This document shows positions 14,691 through 22,436 of a stretch of 27,847 nucleotides of DNA, piece after piece. The stretch covers positions 1 to 27,847 of the forward strand of contig JAZSRU010000092.1 in NCBI GenBank assembly GCA_045538635.1, given 5' to 3'. The position numbers were made by a program, and so were the translations under genes. Below the pieces are notes generated by a model. That model saw nothing but the letters and a program-made list of their open reading frames with translations, was not told where the DNA came from and did not search any database. The number at the start of each line of letters is the position of its first letter. The stretch's first letter is position 1. This DNA is from RGIG5270 sp045538635 (GTDB lineage: Bacteria > Verrucomicrobiota > Lentisphaeria > Victivallales > Victivallaceae).

Positions 14691-16712
14691 TTATTCAGCC
14701 TCGCCGGATTCGGCGGCATATTGTTTGATGAGTTCATTGGCGAGGTTGGTTGGGAGCGGCTCGTAGCGAGCGAGTTCCATCTGGAAAGAACCTCTGCCCT
14801 GAGTCATGCTGCGGAGTTCGGTGGCATATTTATACATTTCTGCCTGTGGAACTTCGGCGATGACGAGCTGAACGCCTTCTTCGCTCTCCATGCCGATAAT
14901 GCGGCCGCGTTTGTGGTTGAGGTCGCCGGAGATATCGCCCATGTATTCATTTGGGATGTAAATTTTGACAGACATAATGGGTTCAAGGACGATGGGATGA
15001 GCTTTGGAAACGGCTTCTTTGAAAGCGGCGCGTGAAGCAATTTTGAAAGCCATTTCGTTGGAGTCGACCGAGTGATATTTGCCGTCAAACACGGTAACTT
15101 TGACATTTTCGACTCTGCATCCGACGAGCGGACCTTTTTCGAGCATTTCCTGAACGCCTTTTTCGACTGCGGGGATGAAGTTTTTGGGGATGTTGCCGCC
15201 GACAACGGCATTTTCAAAAACGAAAGGACCTTCCTGATAGGCAACGCGGAGGTGAACTTCAGCGAATTGACCTGCGCCGCCGGTCTGTTTTTTGTGGCGG
15301 TACATGGCTTCGCCGTTGCCGCTGATGGTTTCGCGGTAAGCGATTTTCGGGGTGGCGGTATTTGCTTCGACTTTGTATGAATCTTTGAGCCGTTTAATAG
15401 CGATACCGAGGTGTTGGTCGCCCATGCCGGAGAGGAGCATTTCCTGAGTTTCATTGTTGCGGGAGCATGAAAGAGTGGGATCACATTCAACGATTTTGTG
15501 AAGTGCGCCTGCGAGTTTGTCATCATCTCCGGCCTTGGCGGCGGAGATTGCATAAGACATGACCGGGAGCGGATAATCAATACCTTTGATGACGGGAGCG
15601 TCTGCAATGGTTGAAATCGTATTGCCGATGTGAGTATTTTTCAATTTTGCAACAGCAATGAGCATGCCGGGGCAGGCTTCAGCGATCGGAGTGGTATTTT
15701 TGCCGTTGACGAGGAGCAGCTGGCCGACGCGTTCTTTTGTCTGAGTTGAGATATTGAAAACTTCGGAATCGGCCTTGAATGAACCGGAAATAACTTTGAT
15801 GAAAGCCATGTGCCCGGAGAAGGGATCATCGACTGCTTTGAAAACCAGACCGACACCGGGACCGTCATCTTTGACCGGGAGTTTGCCGCCGTCAGCGAGC
15901 GGAGCTGTGATTTTGTCGAGAGGTTTGGGGAAGATGCGTCCGATGTAATCCATAAGTTCGGTAATGCCGACATCTTTGGTGGAGCTTCCGGCGAAAACAG
16001 GGATGATGCGGCAGGAGAGAACTGCAGCGAGCAGTCCTTCATCAACTTCTTTGGGGTCAAGGGGTTCGCCGTTGAGGTATCGTTCCATCAAACTTTCATT
16101 TGTTTCAGCGATGGCATCCATGAGAAGTTCTTTGTTTTCTGCAACTTTATCTGCGATTTCTGCGGGGATGTCAGTATCATGAAGAACGTCAACGACGCGG
16201 GAGAAATCGGCTTCTTTGCCGACTGGGTAAGTCAGGGGAAGAACGACAGTTTTGCCGTGGTTTTTGCGCATTTTTTCGATGACGGTATCGAAATCTGCGC
16301 GTTCGCGGTCGAGGCGGTTGACCAGAGCGAATCGCGGTACGCCGCGAAGACGGGTGAATTTCCATGCGCGTGCAGTTCCGACTTGGGGACCGTCAACGCC
16401 GTCAAGCACAACGAGAACGCTGTCGGCTGCGCGCATGCTTGAAAGCATTTCTCCTGCAAATTCACCGTAGCCGGGAGCATCGGACATGAAAAAGTGCCAA
16501 TCTTTCCATTTGCAGTTCATGACAGAAGCGAACAAACTGGCTTCGCGTTCCTGTTCTTCGGGAGTATAATCTGAAATTGAGGTTTTGTTGGGTACTGAAC
16601 CTAATCGGTCAACGGCTTTTGCTTTGAAAAGCATCAAATCACAAAGAGAAGTTTTTCCGCTTCCGGCGTGACCTGCGACAACAAAATTCCTGCAATCCTC
16701 AGATTTTTTCAT
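14691..16712 (-). CDS. Elongation factor G-like translational GTPase (EF-G2/FusA2 type)
   Basis: Five-domain GTPase of 673 aa related to EF-G. The P-loop is GHAGSGKT (14-21) instead of AHxDxGKT. Switch II is DAPGY (78-82), with Tyr where true EF-G has His. G4 is NRLD (132-135), and the switch I tail GITI is replaced (EREASLF, 55-61). These differences match the EF-G-like paralogue group rather than the main translocase, so I do not call it fusA. Domain II (about 295-375), IV (YRHKKQTGGAGQFAEV..., near 468) and V (EPIMSVKIYIPNEYMGDISGDL) are all present, ending in RGSFQMELARYEPLP. Whether it acts in translocation, ribosome recycling or something else is unknown. AAAGGAG precedes the ATG. Confidence 0.9.
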   Translation of the reverse strand: MKKSEDCRNFVVAGHAGSGKTSLCDLMLFKAKAVDRLGSVPNKTSISDYTPEEQEREASLFASVMNCKWKDWHFFMSDAPGYGEFAGEMLSSMRAADSVLVVLDGVDGPQVGTARAWKFTRLRGVPRFALVNRLDRERADFDTVIEKMRKNHGKTVVLPLTYPVGKEADFSRVVDVLHDTDIPAEIADKVAENKELLMDAIAETNESLMERYLNGEPLDPKEVDEGLLAAVLSCRIIPVFAGSSTKDVGITELMDYIGRIFPKPLDKITAPLADGGKLPVKDDGPGVGLVFKAVDDPFSGHMAFIKVISGSFKADSEVFNISTQTKERVGQLLLVNGKNTTPIAEACPGMLIAVAKLKNTHIGNTISTIADAPVIKGIDYPLPVMSYAISAAKAGDDDKLAGALHKIVECDPTLSCSRNNETQEMLLSGMGDQHLGIAIKRLKDSYKVEANTATPKIAYRETISGNGEAMYRHKKQTGGAGQFAEVHLRVAYQEGPFVFENAVVGGNIPKNFIPAVEKGVQEMLEKGPLVGCRVENVKVTVFDGKYHSVDSNEMAFKIASRAAFKEAVSKAHPIVLEPIMSVKIYIPNEYMGDISGDLNHKRGRIIGMESEEGVQLVIAEVPQAEMYKYATELRSMTQGRGSFQMELARYEPLPTNLANELIKQYAAESGEAE

Positions 16713-16750
16713 AGAATACTCCTTTGGTTAGATTTTTTGTGTACATCTTT

Positions 16751-16779
16751 TATGTATATCCTGAAAACGGATATGTCAA
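16751..16779 (-). promoter_or_regulatory. Promoter of the EF-G-like gene with an inverted repeat in the spacer
   Basis: Minus strand: TTGACA (16779-16774), 17-bp spacer, TACATA (16756-16751). ATATCC (16756-16761) and GGATAT (16769-16774) form a 6-bp inverted repeat filling the spacer, a possible repressor site. The ribosome binding site AAAGGAG is at 16725-16719. Confidence 0.55.
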
Positions 16780-16879
16780 GTCCAAAATGTAAAAAAAATG
16801 CAAAAAAAATGGGTGCAGGATAAGTTTTTTATTTTGAAATTAAGGTGAAAAATGGTATTTTTGAGGTGAAAAAGGCAAA

Positions 16880-17020
16880 ATCAAAAAATATCCGCTGTTC
16901 AGATTTTTGCGTTTGCACAGCGGATATTTTGTTTGAATCAGAGAGTGAAGATGTTTGACGGAGCGGTCAAATTGTTCAACAGCAAGTAGTTCGGCATAGA
17001 GAAGAGTGATTTTTTGTCAA
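16880..17020 (-). ncRNA. Candidate small RNA or leader between serC and the EF-G-like gene
   Basis: A 14-bp perfect stem (16885-16898 with 16917-16930, core TCCGCTGT/ACAGCGGA) followed on the minus strand by six Us is a good intrinsic terminator, yet no protein gene ends there, because serC has its own terminator upstream. TTGACA (17020-17015) with a weak TATGCC at 16998-16993 could start a transcript of roughly 100 nt. A 19-codon frame (16998-16939) lies within it. It could be a small RNA, a tiny peptide gene or an attenuator. Confidence 0.35.
16885..16930 (-). terminator. Orphan intrinsic terminator
   Basis: Perfect 14-bp arms at 16885-16898 and 16917-16930 with an 18-base loop; the A-run on the left becomes U6 on the minus strand. 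No protein-coding gene ends just upstream. Confidence 0.7.
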
Positions 17021-17050
17021 TCCTGAGCCGGATTTTTCCGGGACATGGTA

Positions 17051-17088
17051 TAAAAAAACTGCTGCAGAACTTATATCCTGCAGCAGTT
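17051..17088 (-). terminator. Intrinsic terminator of serC
   Basis: Perfect 11-bp arms AACTGCTGCAG (17057-17067) and CTGCAGCAGTT (17078-17088), 10-base loop, followed on the minus strand by seven Us (17058-17052). It begins 18 bp after the serC stop codon. Confidence 0.88.
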
Positions 17089-17106
17089 CCATAAAGAACA
17101 GTTGAA

Positions 17107-18177
17107 TTATGCTTCTTTTTCAAATTTCTTCATGAAATCGATAAGAGCCTGAACGCCTTCGATGGGCATTGCATTGTAGATGCTGGCGCGGCATCCGCCG
17201 ACCAGACGGTGACCTTTGAGATCGGTCAAACCGCATGCTTTGGCATCAGCGACGAATTTGGCATCGAGTTCTTCGCTGGGGGTACGGAAGACGACATTCA
17301 TGCGGCTGCGGCTTTCTTTTTGAACGGGGGTGTTGTAGAAAGAAGTGCTGTCGAGATAGTCATAAAGAAGTTTTGCTTTGGCATCATTGATTTTTTCCAT
17401 GGCAGCGATACCGCCGACTTCTTTGAAGTAGTCGGTGACCAGAGCGAGGATATAAACTGCAAAGGTCGGGGGAGTATTGAACATTGATGCGTTTTCAGCA
17501 TAAGTGGTGTATTTGAGCATGGTGGGAACGGTTGCAGCGACGCGTTCCATGAGATCTTTGCGGATGATGACCAGCGCGAAACCGCTGGGGCCGAGGTTTT
17601 TCTGTGCGCCGGCGTAAATCATGCCGAAGTCATTGACATTGATGACGCGTGACATGATATCGCTGGACATATCGGCGATCATGGGAGCGTTGACTTTGGG
17701 GAAAGTGCGGTACTGGGTACCGGCAACGGTGTTGTTGCTGGTGATATGCAGATAAGCTGCATTGTCAGTCAGGTTCCATGTATCAAAAGCGGGGATGTGG
17801 TCATATTTGGTTTCTTTGCTGGAGCAACAGATATTGACATTGCCGAAAAGTTTTGCTTCTTTTGCGGCTTTGTTTGACCAGACGCCGGTATCTGCGTAAT
17901 CGGCGGTATTGCCGTTGAGGAGGTTCATGGCGAGCATGCAGAACTGCATACTTGCACCGCCCTGAACGAAGAGGACAGCATAATCATCGCTGATGTTCAT
18001 GAGTTCACGGACATTGGCCTCGGCTCTTTCGATGATGGGGGCATAGAGTTTGCCGCGATGGGACAATTCCATGACACCGCATTCGGAATTCTGATAGTTG
18101 CAGAATTCAGCTTGAGCTTTTTCCATAACTTTTTTCGGCAGCATAGCCGGACCGGCACTGAAATTGTAAACAGCCAT
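17107..18177 (-). CDS. serC: Phosphoserine aminotransferase SerC
   Basis: PLP enzyme of 356 aa that converts 3-phosphohydroxypyruvate and glutamate to phosphoserine and 2-oxoglutarate in serine biosynthesis; the family also acts in pyridoxal phosphate synthesis. It opens with the family phrase YNFSAGPAMLP. LSHRGK (near 39-43) and FVQGGASMQF (70-79) line the substrate and cofactor site. The PLP lysine is K193 in YAGAQKNLGPSG, and the C-terminal GHRLVGGCRASIYNAM is typical. Length is normal for the class IV (bacterial) group. GGGAG lies 6 nt before the ATG. The gene stands alone between a moderate promoter and a strong terminator; serA and serB are not in the window. Confidence 0.97.
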   Translation of the reverse strand: MAVYNFSAGPAMLPKKVMEKAQAEFCNYQNSECGVMELSHRGKLYAPIIERAEANVRELMNISDDYAVLFVQGGASMQFCMLAMNLLNGNTADYADTGVWSNKAAKEAKLFGNVNICCSSKETKYDHIPAFDTWNLTDNAAYLHITSNNTVAGTQYRTFPKVNAPMIADMSSDIMSRVINVNDFGMIYAGAQKNLGPSGFALVIIRKDLMERVAATVPTMLKYTTYAENASMFNTPPTFAVYILALVTDYFKEVGGIAAMEKINDAKAKLLYDYLDSTSFYNTPVQKESRSRMNVVFRTPSEELDAKFVADAKACGLTDLKGHRLVGGCRASIYNAMPIEGVQALIDFMKKFEKEA

Positions 18178-18223
18178 AATAAACTCCCATGATTGTTGTG
18201 GTTGAAAAAATAATATGTCTTAT

Positions 18224-18251
18224 AATTTACCACAAAAAATGATTTTTTCAA
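18224..18251 (-). promoter_or_regulatory. Possible serC promoter
   Basis: Minus strand: TTGAAA (18251-18246), 16-bp spacer, TAAATT (18229-18224), about 50 bp before the serC start. It is A+T rich and only moderate in quality. Confidence 0.4.
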
Positions 18252-18375
18252 ATGAGAATTTACGCTATAATCACATATAAGCATGAAAAAATTAAAAAAA
18301 TCAGATTTATTCAATAAAAATTCTCTGATTGCAGCCATCAGAATTACATTTTGTCTTGAAATAAAGAATAAAATT

Positions 18376-18420
18376 CCGGAAAGAGAACATGCAGGATAAA
18401 AAGCATCTTCATCTTTCCGG
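18376..18420 (-). terminator. Probable terminator of the glycan operon
   Basis: Perfect 9-bp arms CCGGAAAGA (18376-18384) and TCTTTCCGG (18412-18420), with inner ATGC/GCAT pairing (18389-18392 with 18403-18406). On the minus strand it is followed by AATTTTATTCTTTATTT. It lies just after the GH28-like stop codon. Confidence 0.65.
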
Positions 18421-18433
18421 GTGTTGATTCAGA

Positions 18434-19612
18434 TTAAAATGCAGTTTCCCATGAATTGCCGGTCGGAGTAACAGTCGGATGTACTTCGCCGGTTTCTGCG
18501 GACAAATCAACATTATTCATTTTGAGGTTGCGGACAAATTGAGTTGTCAGCGCACTTTCGGCAAGAACTGTACCGGATATATTGTTCAGTTCAATGTCGC
18601 TGAAAATTGATTTGGCATGTCCGGAAAGCATGATACCCATTCTGGATGCAATGCGGAAGTTGTTGAAACTTATGCGTTTAATGCCGCGAATGTTGATTCC
18701 TCCCTGGCAGAAAAGATGGATTGCAAAGCCGTTGGCAGATTCAATATCAAAATTGTTGAAACTTATATCGCTGATTTCAGCATTGGGCGGAGTGCCGCTG
18801 CGCATATAACGCGACGGATGCTGGCTCAAAATTGCCGTTCCGCGACCGCGGAATGTGATGTTGCTGAAACGGCAATGGCGTATGGTATCATCGCTCGGAC
18901 ACCCCATGCGGATACCCTGACACGGACTGTTGAGGATGCAGTTTGAAACTGTGACATTTTCGCAAACGGCTTCTTCATCAACTTTGCGGCGGATGGCGCG
19001 CAGCACCAGACAGTCATCTCCGGTTTTGAAAAAGCTGTCACTGACAGTGACATTGGAACAGCCGTCCATGTCAAAACCGTCGTTATTCATCATGTGCTGG
19101 TCGCCCTCGATGCGGATTTTGGAAACATGAACATTTTTGCAATTTACCATCCACATGGTCCAACCGGCAGAATCAATGAGGTTGATATTGGTAACGGTTA
19201 CATTTTGGCAGCCGAAAAAAGATATCAGGCGCGGACGCGGAGTCGCAGGACGGTTATAAAAATGTCCGGCAGGAACATTGCGGTCGTAAAACAAGGGACC
19301 CTGACCGTTGAGTTCGCCGTTGCCGCTGAGAGTAATATTTTCGGCTTCGCAGGCAATGAGCAGTGCCTTGCGGCAGAATTCCGGAGTGGTCGGATAATCC
19401 GGATGAATAAAATCATCGTATTTTGTGTGGTCGGCATAGCCTTGAATAACAGCTCCTGCGGGGACATGAAGTTCGACATTGCTTTTAAGATAAAGAGTGC
19501 CTGACGGATAAGTTCCGCATTCGAGCGTAACTTTGCCTCCGCCTGCGGCAAAAGCGGCATCAATGGCGCGTTGGATCGCCATGCCGTTTTTCTCTGTAAC
19601 GATAAATTCCAT
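18434..19612 (-). CDS. GH28-like (polygalacturonase-fold) glycoside hydrolase
   Basis: Right-handed parallel beta-helix protein of 392 aa in the pectin-degrading GH28 group; enzymes of this group hydrolyse galacturonic or related glycosidic bonds by inversion. It starts with the IQRAIDAAFAAGGGKVTLECGTYPSGTLYLKSNVELHV repeat typical of the fold's N-cap (split across residues 13-50). The acidic centre is NNDGFD (176-181) and GDD (198-200), supplying the three catalytic aspartates. The usual GHG motif is replaced by CQGIRMG (231-237) with no His, and the RIK motif is not evident. No signal peptide. It is the last gene of the operon, 14 bp after the DUF4091-like gene, with AAAGGA before the ATG. 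Substrate unknown; true pectin is only one possibility. Confidence 0.85.
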   Translation of the reverse strand: MEFIVTEKNGMAIQRAIDAAFAAGGGKVTLECGTYPSGTLYLKSNVELHVPAGAVIQGYADHTKYDDFIHPDYPTTPEFCRKALLIACEAENITLSGNGELNGQGPLFYDRNVPAGHFYNRPATPRPRLISFFGCQNVTVTNINLIDSAGWTMWMVNCKNVHVSKIRIEGDQHMMNNDGFDMDGCSNVTVSDSFFKTGDDCLVLRAIRRKVDEEAVCENVTVSNCILNSPCQGIRMGCPSDDTIRHCRFSNITFRGRGTAILSQHPSRYMRSGTPPNAEISDISFNNFDIESANGFAIHLFCQGGINIRGIKRISFNNFRIASRMGIMLSGHAKSIFSDIELNNISGTVLAESALTTQFVRNLKMNNVDLSAETGEVHPTVTPTGNSWETAF

Positions 19613-19626
19613 ATAAAAAATCCTTT

Positions 19627-21828
19627 CTATTTGATATACATTAATGCTTGAGAGCGCAATTCCTGATGAGAAATTTTGCCTGCTTTTGATATGAGTTTTT
19701 TGTATGCCGCCGGATTTTGTTCCTGCAAAACTGTCAGCAGGACATATATTTCCATGCCCTCACGGATGCCTTCGGCGCGTTTTGACGGATACCATTTGTT
19801 GTCGGCTCCATCGTAAAAAATCGCATAACTCTGACCGCCCGTCGGCATCCAGCGCGGTGATGAATCATAGAAGCACCAATAGGAAAAGCCTTTGACATTT
19901 TCTTTGCGCAAAATGTGGAAAATATCACGCATTTTGTCGGCGGGATAGGCACGGTTTTGCACATGATAGCACCAGATTTCTTTGCCGGAATTTTTGAGTA
20001 TCTGCATTCTGTCAGAGGACATTTCTGCGATTTCCGGGGCGATAATATCAAGTGCGGAAGCAAGTTCTGCAATATTTCCTTTGGTGATGCCGTGGTTGAA
20101 ATTGTTGTAAACACGGATGTTTTTATCAATTTTTTTGATCACGGCAGATGCTTTTTTGATATATTCAAGACGGTTGTCTGACGGTTCATCAATGAGAGAA
20201 ATGCAGAAATCTTTGTAAGTTATTCCGCGCCGTGCCAGCCCGGAGGTCAGATTTTTCAGCCAGATACCGAAGCGGCGTTCCCACTCTGCGGAGAACATTG
20301 CAATCGGTTTGCCGTTGTCGGTGCCGAGGAATTCTTTTATATGATTGGGGGAGTGGACCGGTGCATTGATAATCAATCTTTGCGGAGCAGGTGTCATGGA
20401 CAAAATAACATCAAGTTTTCCCCAGTCCATTTTTGAACGGATGAATTTGCCGCTCTGGTCAAAATATGGCATCGGAGAGCAGAATTGATAGGGCATGGCG
20501 CCGTTGTTGTGCATATGATAGCGGAGATGGCGCGCTTTTTCCAGATGTTCAATAAAAGAATAGCGGTAAGGATAGGCATATGAAAACAAGGTTATCGGCA
20601 AATCTTCGGGGAAGGGGGTATTTTTCGGTTTATACTCAATTTTTATTTTTTTGCCATTGATTTCCAAAATGCCGGAATTGGCGTATTTGAGTTTGGTACT
20701 GAAATAAATTTGAGTGGTCATGCCGCCGGGAATTTTGACGGAATAAGTTGTCAAATCTTCTTTTTTCAGGGGCAGCAATGCATCGTCAACTGCATTTTGC
20801 CTGTCGGTTTCAACATGAATTACGGAATAGACATCAAGTTCGAGATTTTCCGGGATTTGAATTTTGACGAGTTTGCCGGAGGAAGTTGGGTTAGTGAGGT
20901 TGAGAGAAAATGTTTCAACTTCGTTTTTAAGCCCGGTAAGGATAATATTGGGGGATTTCCCGCCGGGTATGATGTATGGACTTTGTGCTTTCAGAGGGTC
21001 AGCAACTGCGGAAATTATAATGTCGGAAGTTTTGAATCGCTTTTGCAGAACCCGACTGAAAATGCGTCCGAGTTCGCGTTGCGGTGCGAAAAAAGGCATA
21101 CCGAGGCGCGGGTCGCGTACTGACGGGAAAAATTTCTCCGTTTCGGTTTCGATTTTTTTCAAATCAGCTTCAAGTTCCGGAGCGATTTTTCTGATTTGAG
21201 CAATATCCTGACGAATGAGGGTGCGGGCGCGTTCAGCTTCGCGGTTTTTCTTCTCATGCGGAGTGAATTCCACGATTTCGACATTGTCGAACCACACCGT
21301 ACCTGACGCATTGCGTAAATACAGAGTAACTCCGAGTTCAGTACTGTTGCCGGAGCTGAAAACATTGCTTTCGTACAGAGTCCACCCGTAATTGTGCGGA
21401 TAAGGTGCATTTTTTGACAGCAGGGCGATACCGGGGCCGAATTGCATGATCGGACGGCTCAAATCTCCGTAAGGACTGATAAACATTCGTGCGCCGCCTT
21501 TTTGAGTGGATTGGATATTTTGAGCTTTGGTCCAGAAACGGGCGACATATTTTGTATGCGCTTTGCAGGGGATATGCAGTTGGTCAATGCGGGTGTAGCA
21601 TTTTTCATTCGGGTTGGTGATGCAAATTGACTGACCTCCGGATTTGCTGTTGGTATTATCCAGACGGATTACAGCGCCTGAATTTTTATTTGAACGCCAT
21701 TGAGTCCAGTTCGCGGCGAAACCGTCAGCGTTTTTTTCAATGAAGTTGCCGTTTTTGATGATGTTTACCCCGTAAGAAAAGGCGCAAAAAACCATCATGG
21801 CAAGTGTTAATAAAAACTTGCTTTTCAT
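19627..21828 (-). CDS. Secreted jelly-roll plus DUF4091/GH123-like protein
   Basis: Protein of 733 aa with a signal peptide (MKSKFLLTLAMMVFCAFSYG, cut near residue 20). Residues 21-190 form a carbohydrate-binding jelly-roll: VNIIKNGNF at its start, TRIDQLHIPCK near 79-89, and TVWFDNVEIVEF at its end (177-188). A helical linker and a beta-sandwich follow. From about 410 a TIM-barrel-like domain carries LIDEPSD (545-551), and WYPSKRAEGIREGMEIYVLL (679-698) resembles the C-terminal DUF4091 signature of GH123-like proteins. The enzymatic role and substrate are not known; hexosaminidase-like activity is one possibility by family. The jelly-roll is strongly related to the whole of the preceding gene product. 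AAAGGT precedes the ATG. Confidence 0.75.
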   Translation of the reverse strand: MKSKFLLTLAMMVFCAFSYGVNIIKNGNFIEKNADGFAANWTQWRSNKNSGAVIRLDNTNSKSGGQSICITNPNEKCYTRIDQLHIPCKAHTKYVARFWTKAQNIQSTQKGGARMFISPYGDLSRPIMQFGPGIALLSKNAPYPHNYGWTLYESNVFSSGNSTELGVTLYLRNASGTVWFDNVEIVEFTPHEKKNREAERARTLIRQDIAQIRKIAPELEADLKKIETETEKFFPSVRDPRLGMPFFAPQRELGRIFSRVLQKRFKTSDIIISAVADPLKAQSPYIIPGGKSPNIILTGLKNEVETFSLNLTNPTSSGKLVKIQIPENLELDVYSVIHVETDRQNAVDDALLPLKKEDLTTYSVKIPGGMTTQIYFSTKLKYANSGILEINGKKIKIEYKPKNTPFPEDLPITLFSYAYPYRYSFIEHLEKARHLRYHMHNNGAMPYQFCSPMPYFDQSGKFIRSKMDWGKLDVILSMTPAPQRLIINAPVHSPNHIKEFLGTDNGKPIAMFSAEWERRFGIWLKNLTSGLARRGITYKDFCISLIDEPSDNRLEYIKKASAVIKKIDKNIRVYNNFNHGITKGNIAELASALDIIAPEIAEMSSDRMQILKNSGKEIWCYHVQNRAYPADKMRDIFHILRKENVKGFSYWCFYDSSPRWMPTGGQSYAIFYDGADNKWYPSKRAEGIREGMEIYVLLTVLQEQNPAAYKKLISKAGKISHQELRSQALMYIK

Positions 21829-21851
21829 ATTTTACCTTTGTTTTTAATGGG

Positions 21852-22418
21852 TTACTTTACTTCGATCAATTCGATGTCATCGATCCAGATAGTGCCTTTG
21901 GTAAAGTGCAGATAAATGGTCAGGCCGAGTTCTTTGTTTTTTCTTGAATTGAGGGTCATCTCGTATTTTGTCCAATCAAATGACCACGGATCGGCGGCTT
22001 TGAGTTTGGCGCGCACAGTTCCGGGACCGGTAAGAGCGACAGTTTTGTTAACATCGCCGTCGGCACCGAGAAAAATTCTGGCGCCGCCGCATTTTTTTGA
22101 ATGTTCAAGGTTCATCCCTTTGATGTAAGCGCGGAAAATGTATTTGGTATTGGGCTTGCAGGGGATGTGTAACTGGTCGATGCGGGTATAATATTTTTTT
22201 TCGGGGTTGGTGATGGCGACGGACTGGTCGTCATTATGTCCGGTATTTTTATCGACTTCGACTTTGACCCCGTCAGCGAGTTTTTTGGGCCAGACAGCCC
22301 AATCAGCGGGAGTGCCGTCAGCATTAACTTTTGAGAAATCGCCGTTTTTGATAAGGTTGGCGCCGAAAGCAGTTGAAAAAGTAAGAACTGCAATGATAAG
22401 GAAAGTAAATTTTTTCAT
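21852..22418 (-). CDS. Secreted stand-alone jelly-roll (carbohydrate-binding-like) protein
   Basis: Protein of 188 aa: signal peptide (cut near residue 19, AFG-ANL) and one jelly-roll domain with no catalytic region. Its key phrases (LIKNGDF, TRIDQLHIPCKPNTKY, GGARIFLGADGD, GTIWIDDIELIEV) recur nearly unchanged at the start of the next gene product, so the two arose by duplication of the domain. It probably binds a glycan at the cell surface or in the periplasm, but ligand binding is inferred from fold and context only. AAAAGG lies 10 nt upstream of the ATG. The gap to the pseudopilin-like gene is 18 bp. Confidence 0.75.
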   Translation of the reverse strand: MKKFTFLIIAVLTFSTAFGANLIKNGDFSKVNADGTPADWAVWPKKLADGVKVEVDKNTGHNDDQSVAITNPEKKYYTRIDQLHIPCKPNTKYIFRAYIKGMNLEHSKKCGGARIFLGADGDVNKTVALTGPGTVRAKLKAADPWSFDWTKYEMTLNSRKNKELGLTIYLHFTKGTIWIDDIELIEVK

Positions 22419-22436
22419 AGCTTAAAAACCTTTTAT

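Larger units (their letters stand above)
16713..17106. other. Intergenic region between EF-G-like gene and serC
   Basis: About 394 bp without a supported protein gene. From right to left (minus-strand transcription) it holds the serC terminator (17051-17088), a small palindrome CCGGA-TTTT-TCCGG (17028-17041), a promoter-like TTGACA (17020-17015), an orphan intrinsic terminator (16885-16930), two AGGTGAAAAA repeats 21 bp apart (16843-16852 and 16864-16873), A-rich DNA, and the EF-G-like promoter. Confidence 0.6.

Noticed and set aside
14411..14728. Short frames on both strands through the inverted-repeat block
   Set aside because: Their translations are dictated by homopolymer runs and hairpin arms, with no ribosome binding site.
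14804..15607. Second minus-strand frame of 267 codons inside the EF-G-like gene
   Set aside because: Ser/Lys/Pro-rich shadow of the EF-G-like frame; all GTPase domains are in the other frame.
18283..18399. 37-codon plus-strand frame starting MKKLKKSDLF, with a TATAAT at 18266-18271
   Set aside because: No Shine-Dalgarno, poor -35, and its 3' end lies inside the glycan-operon terminator hairpin; too little support to call a gene.
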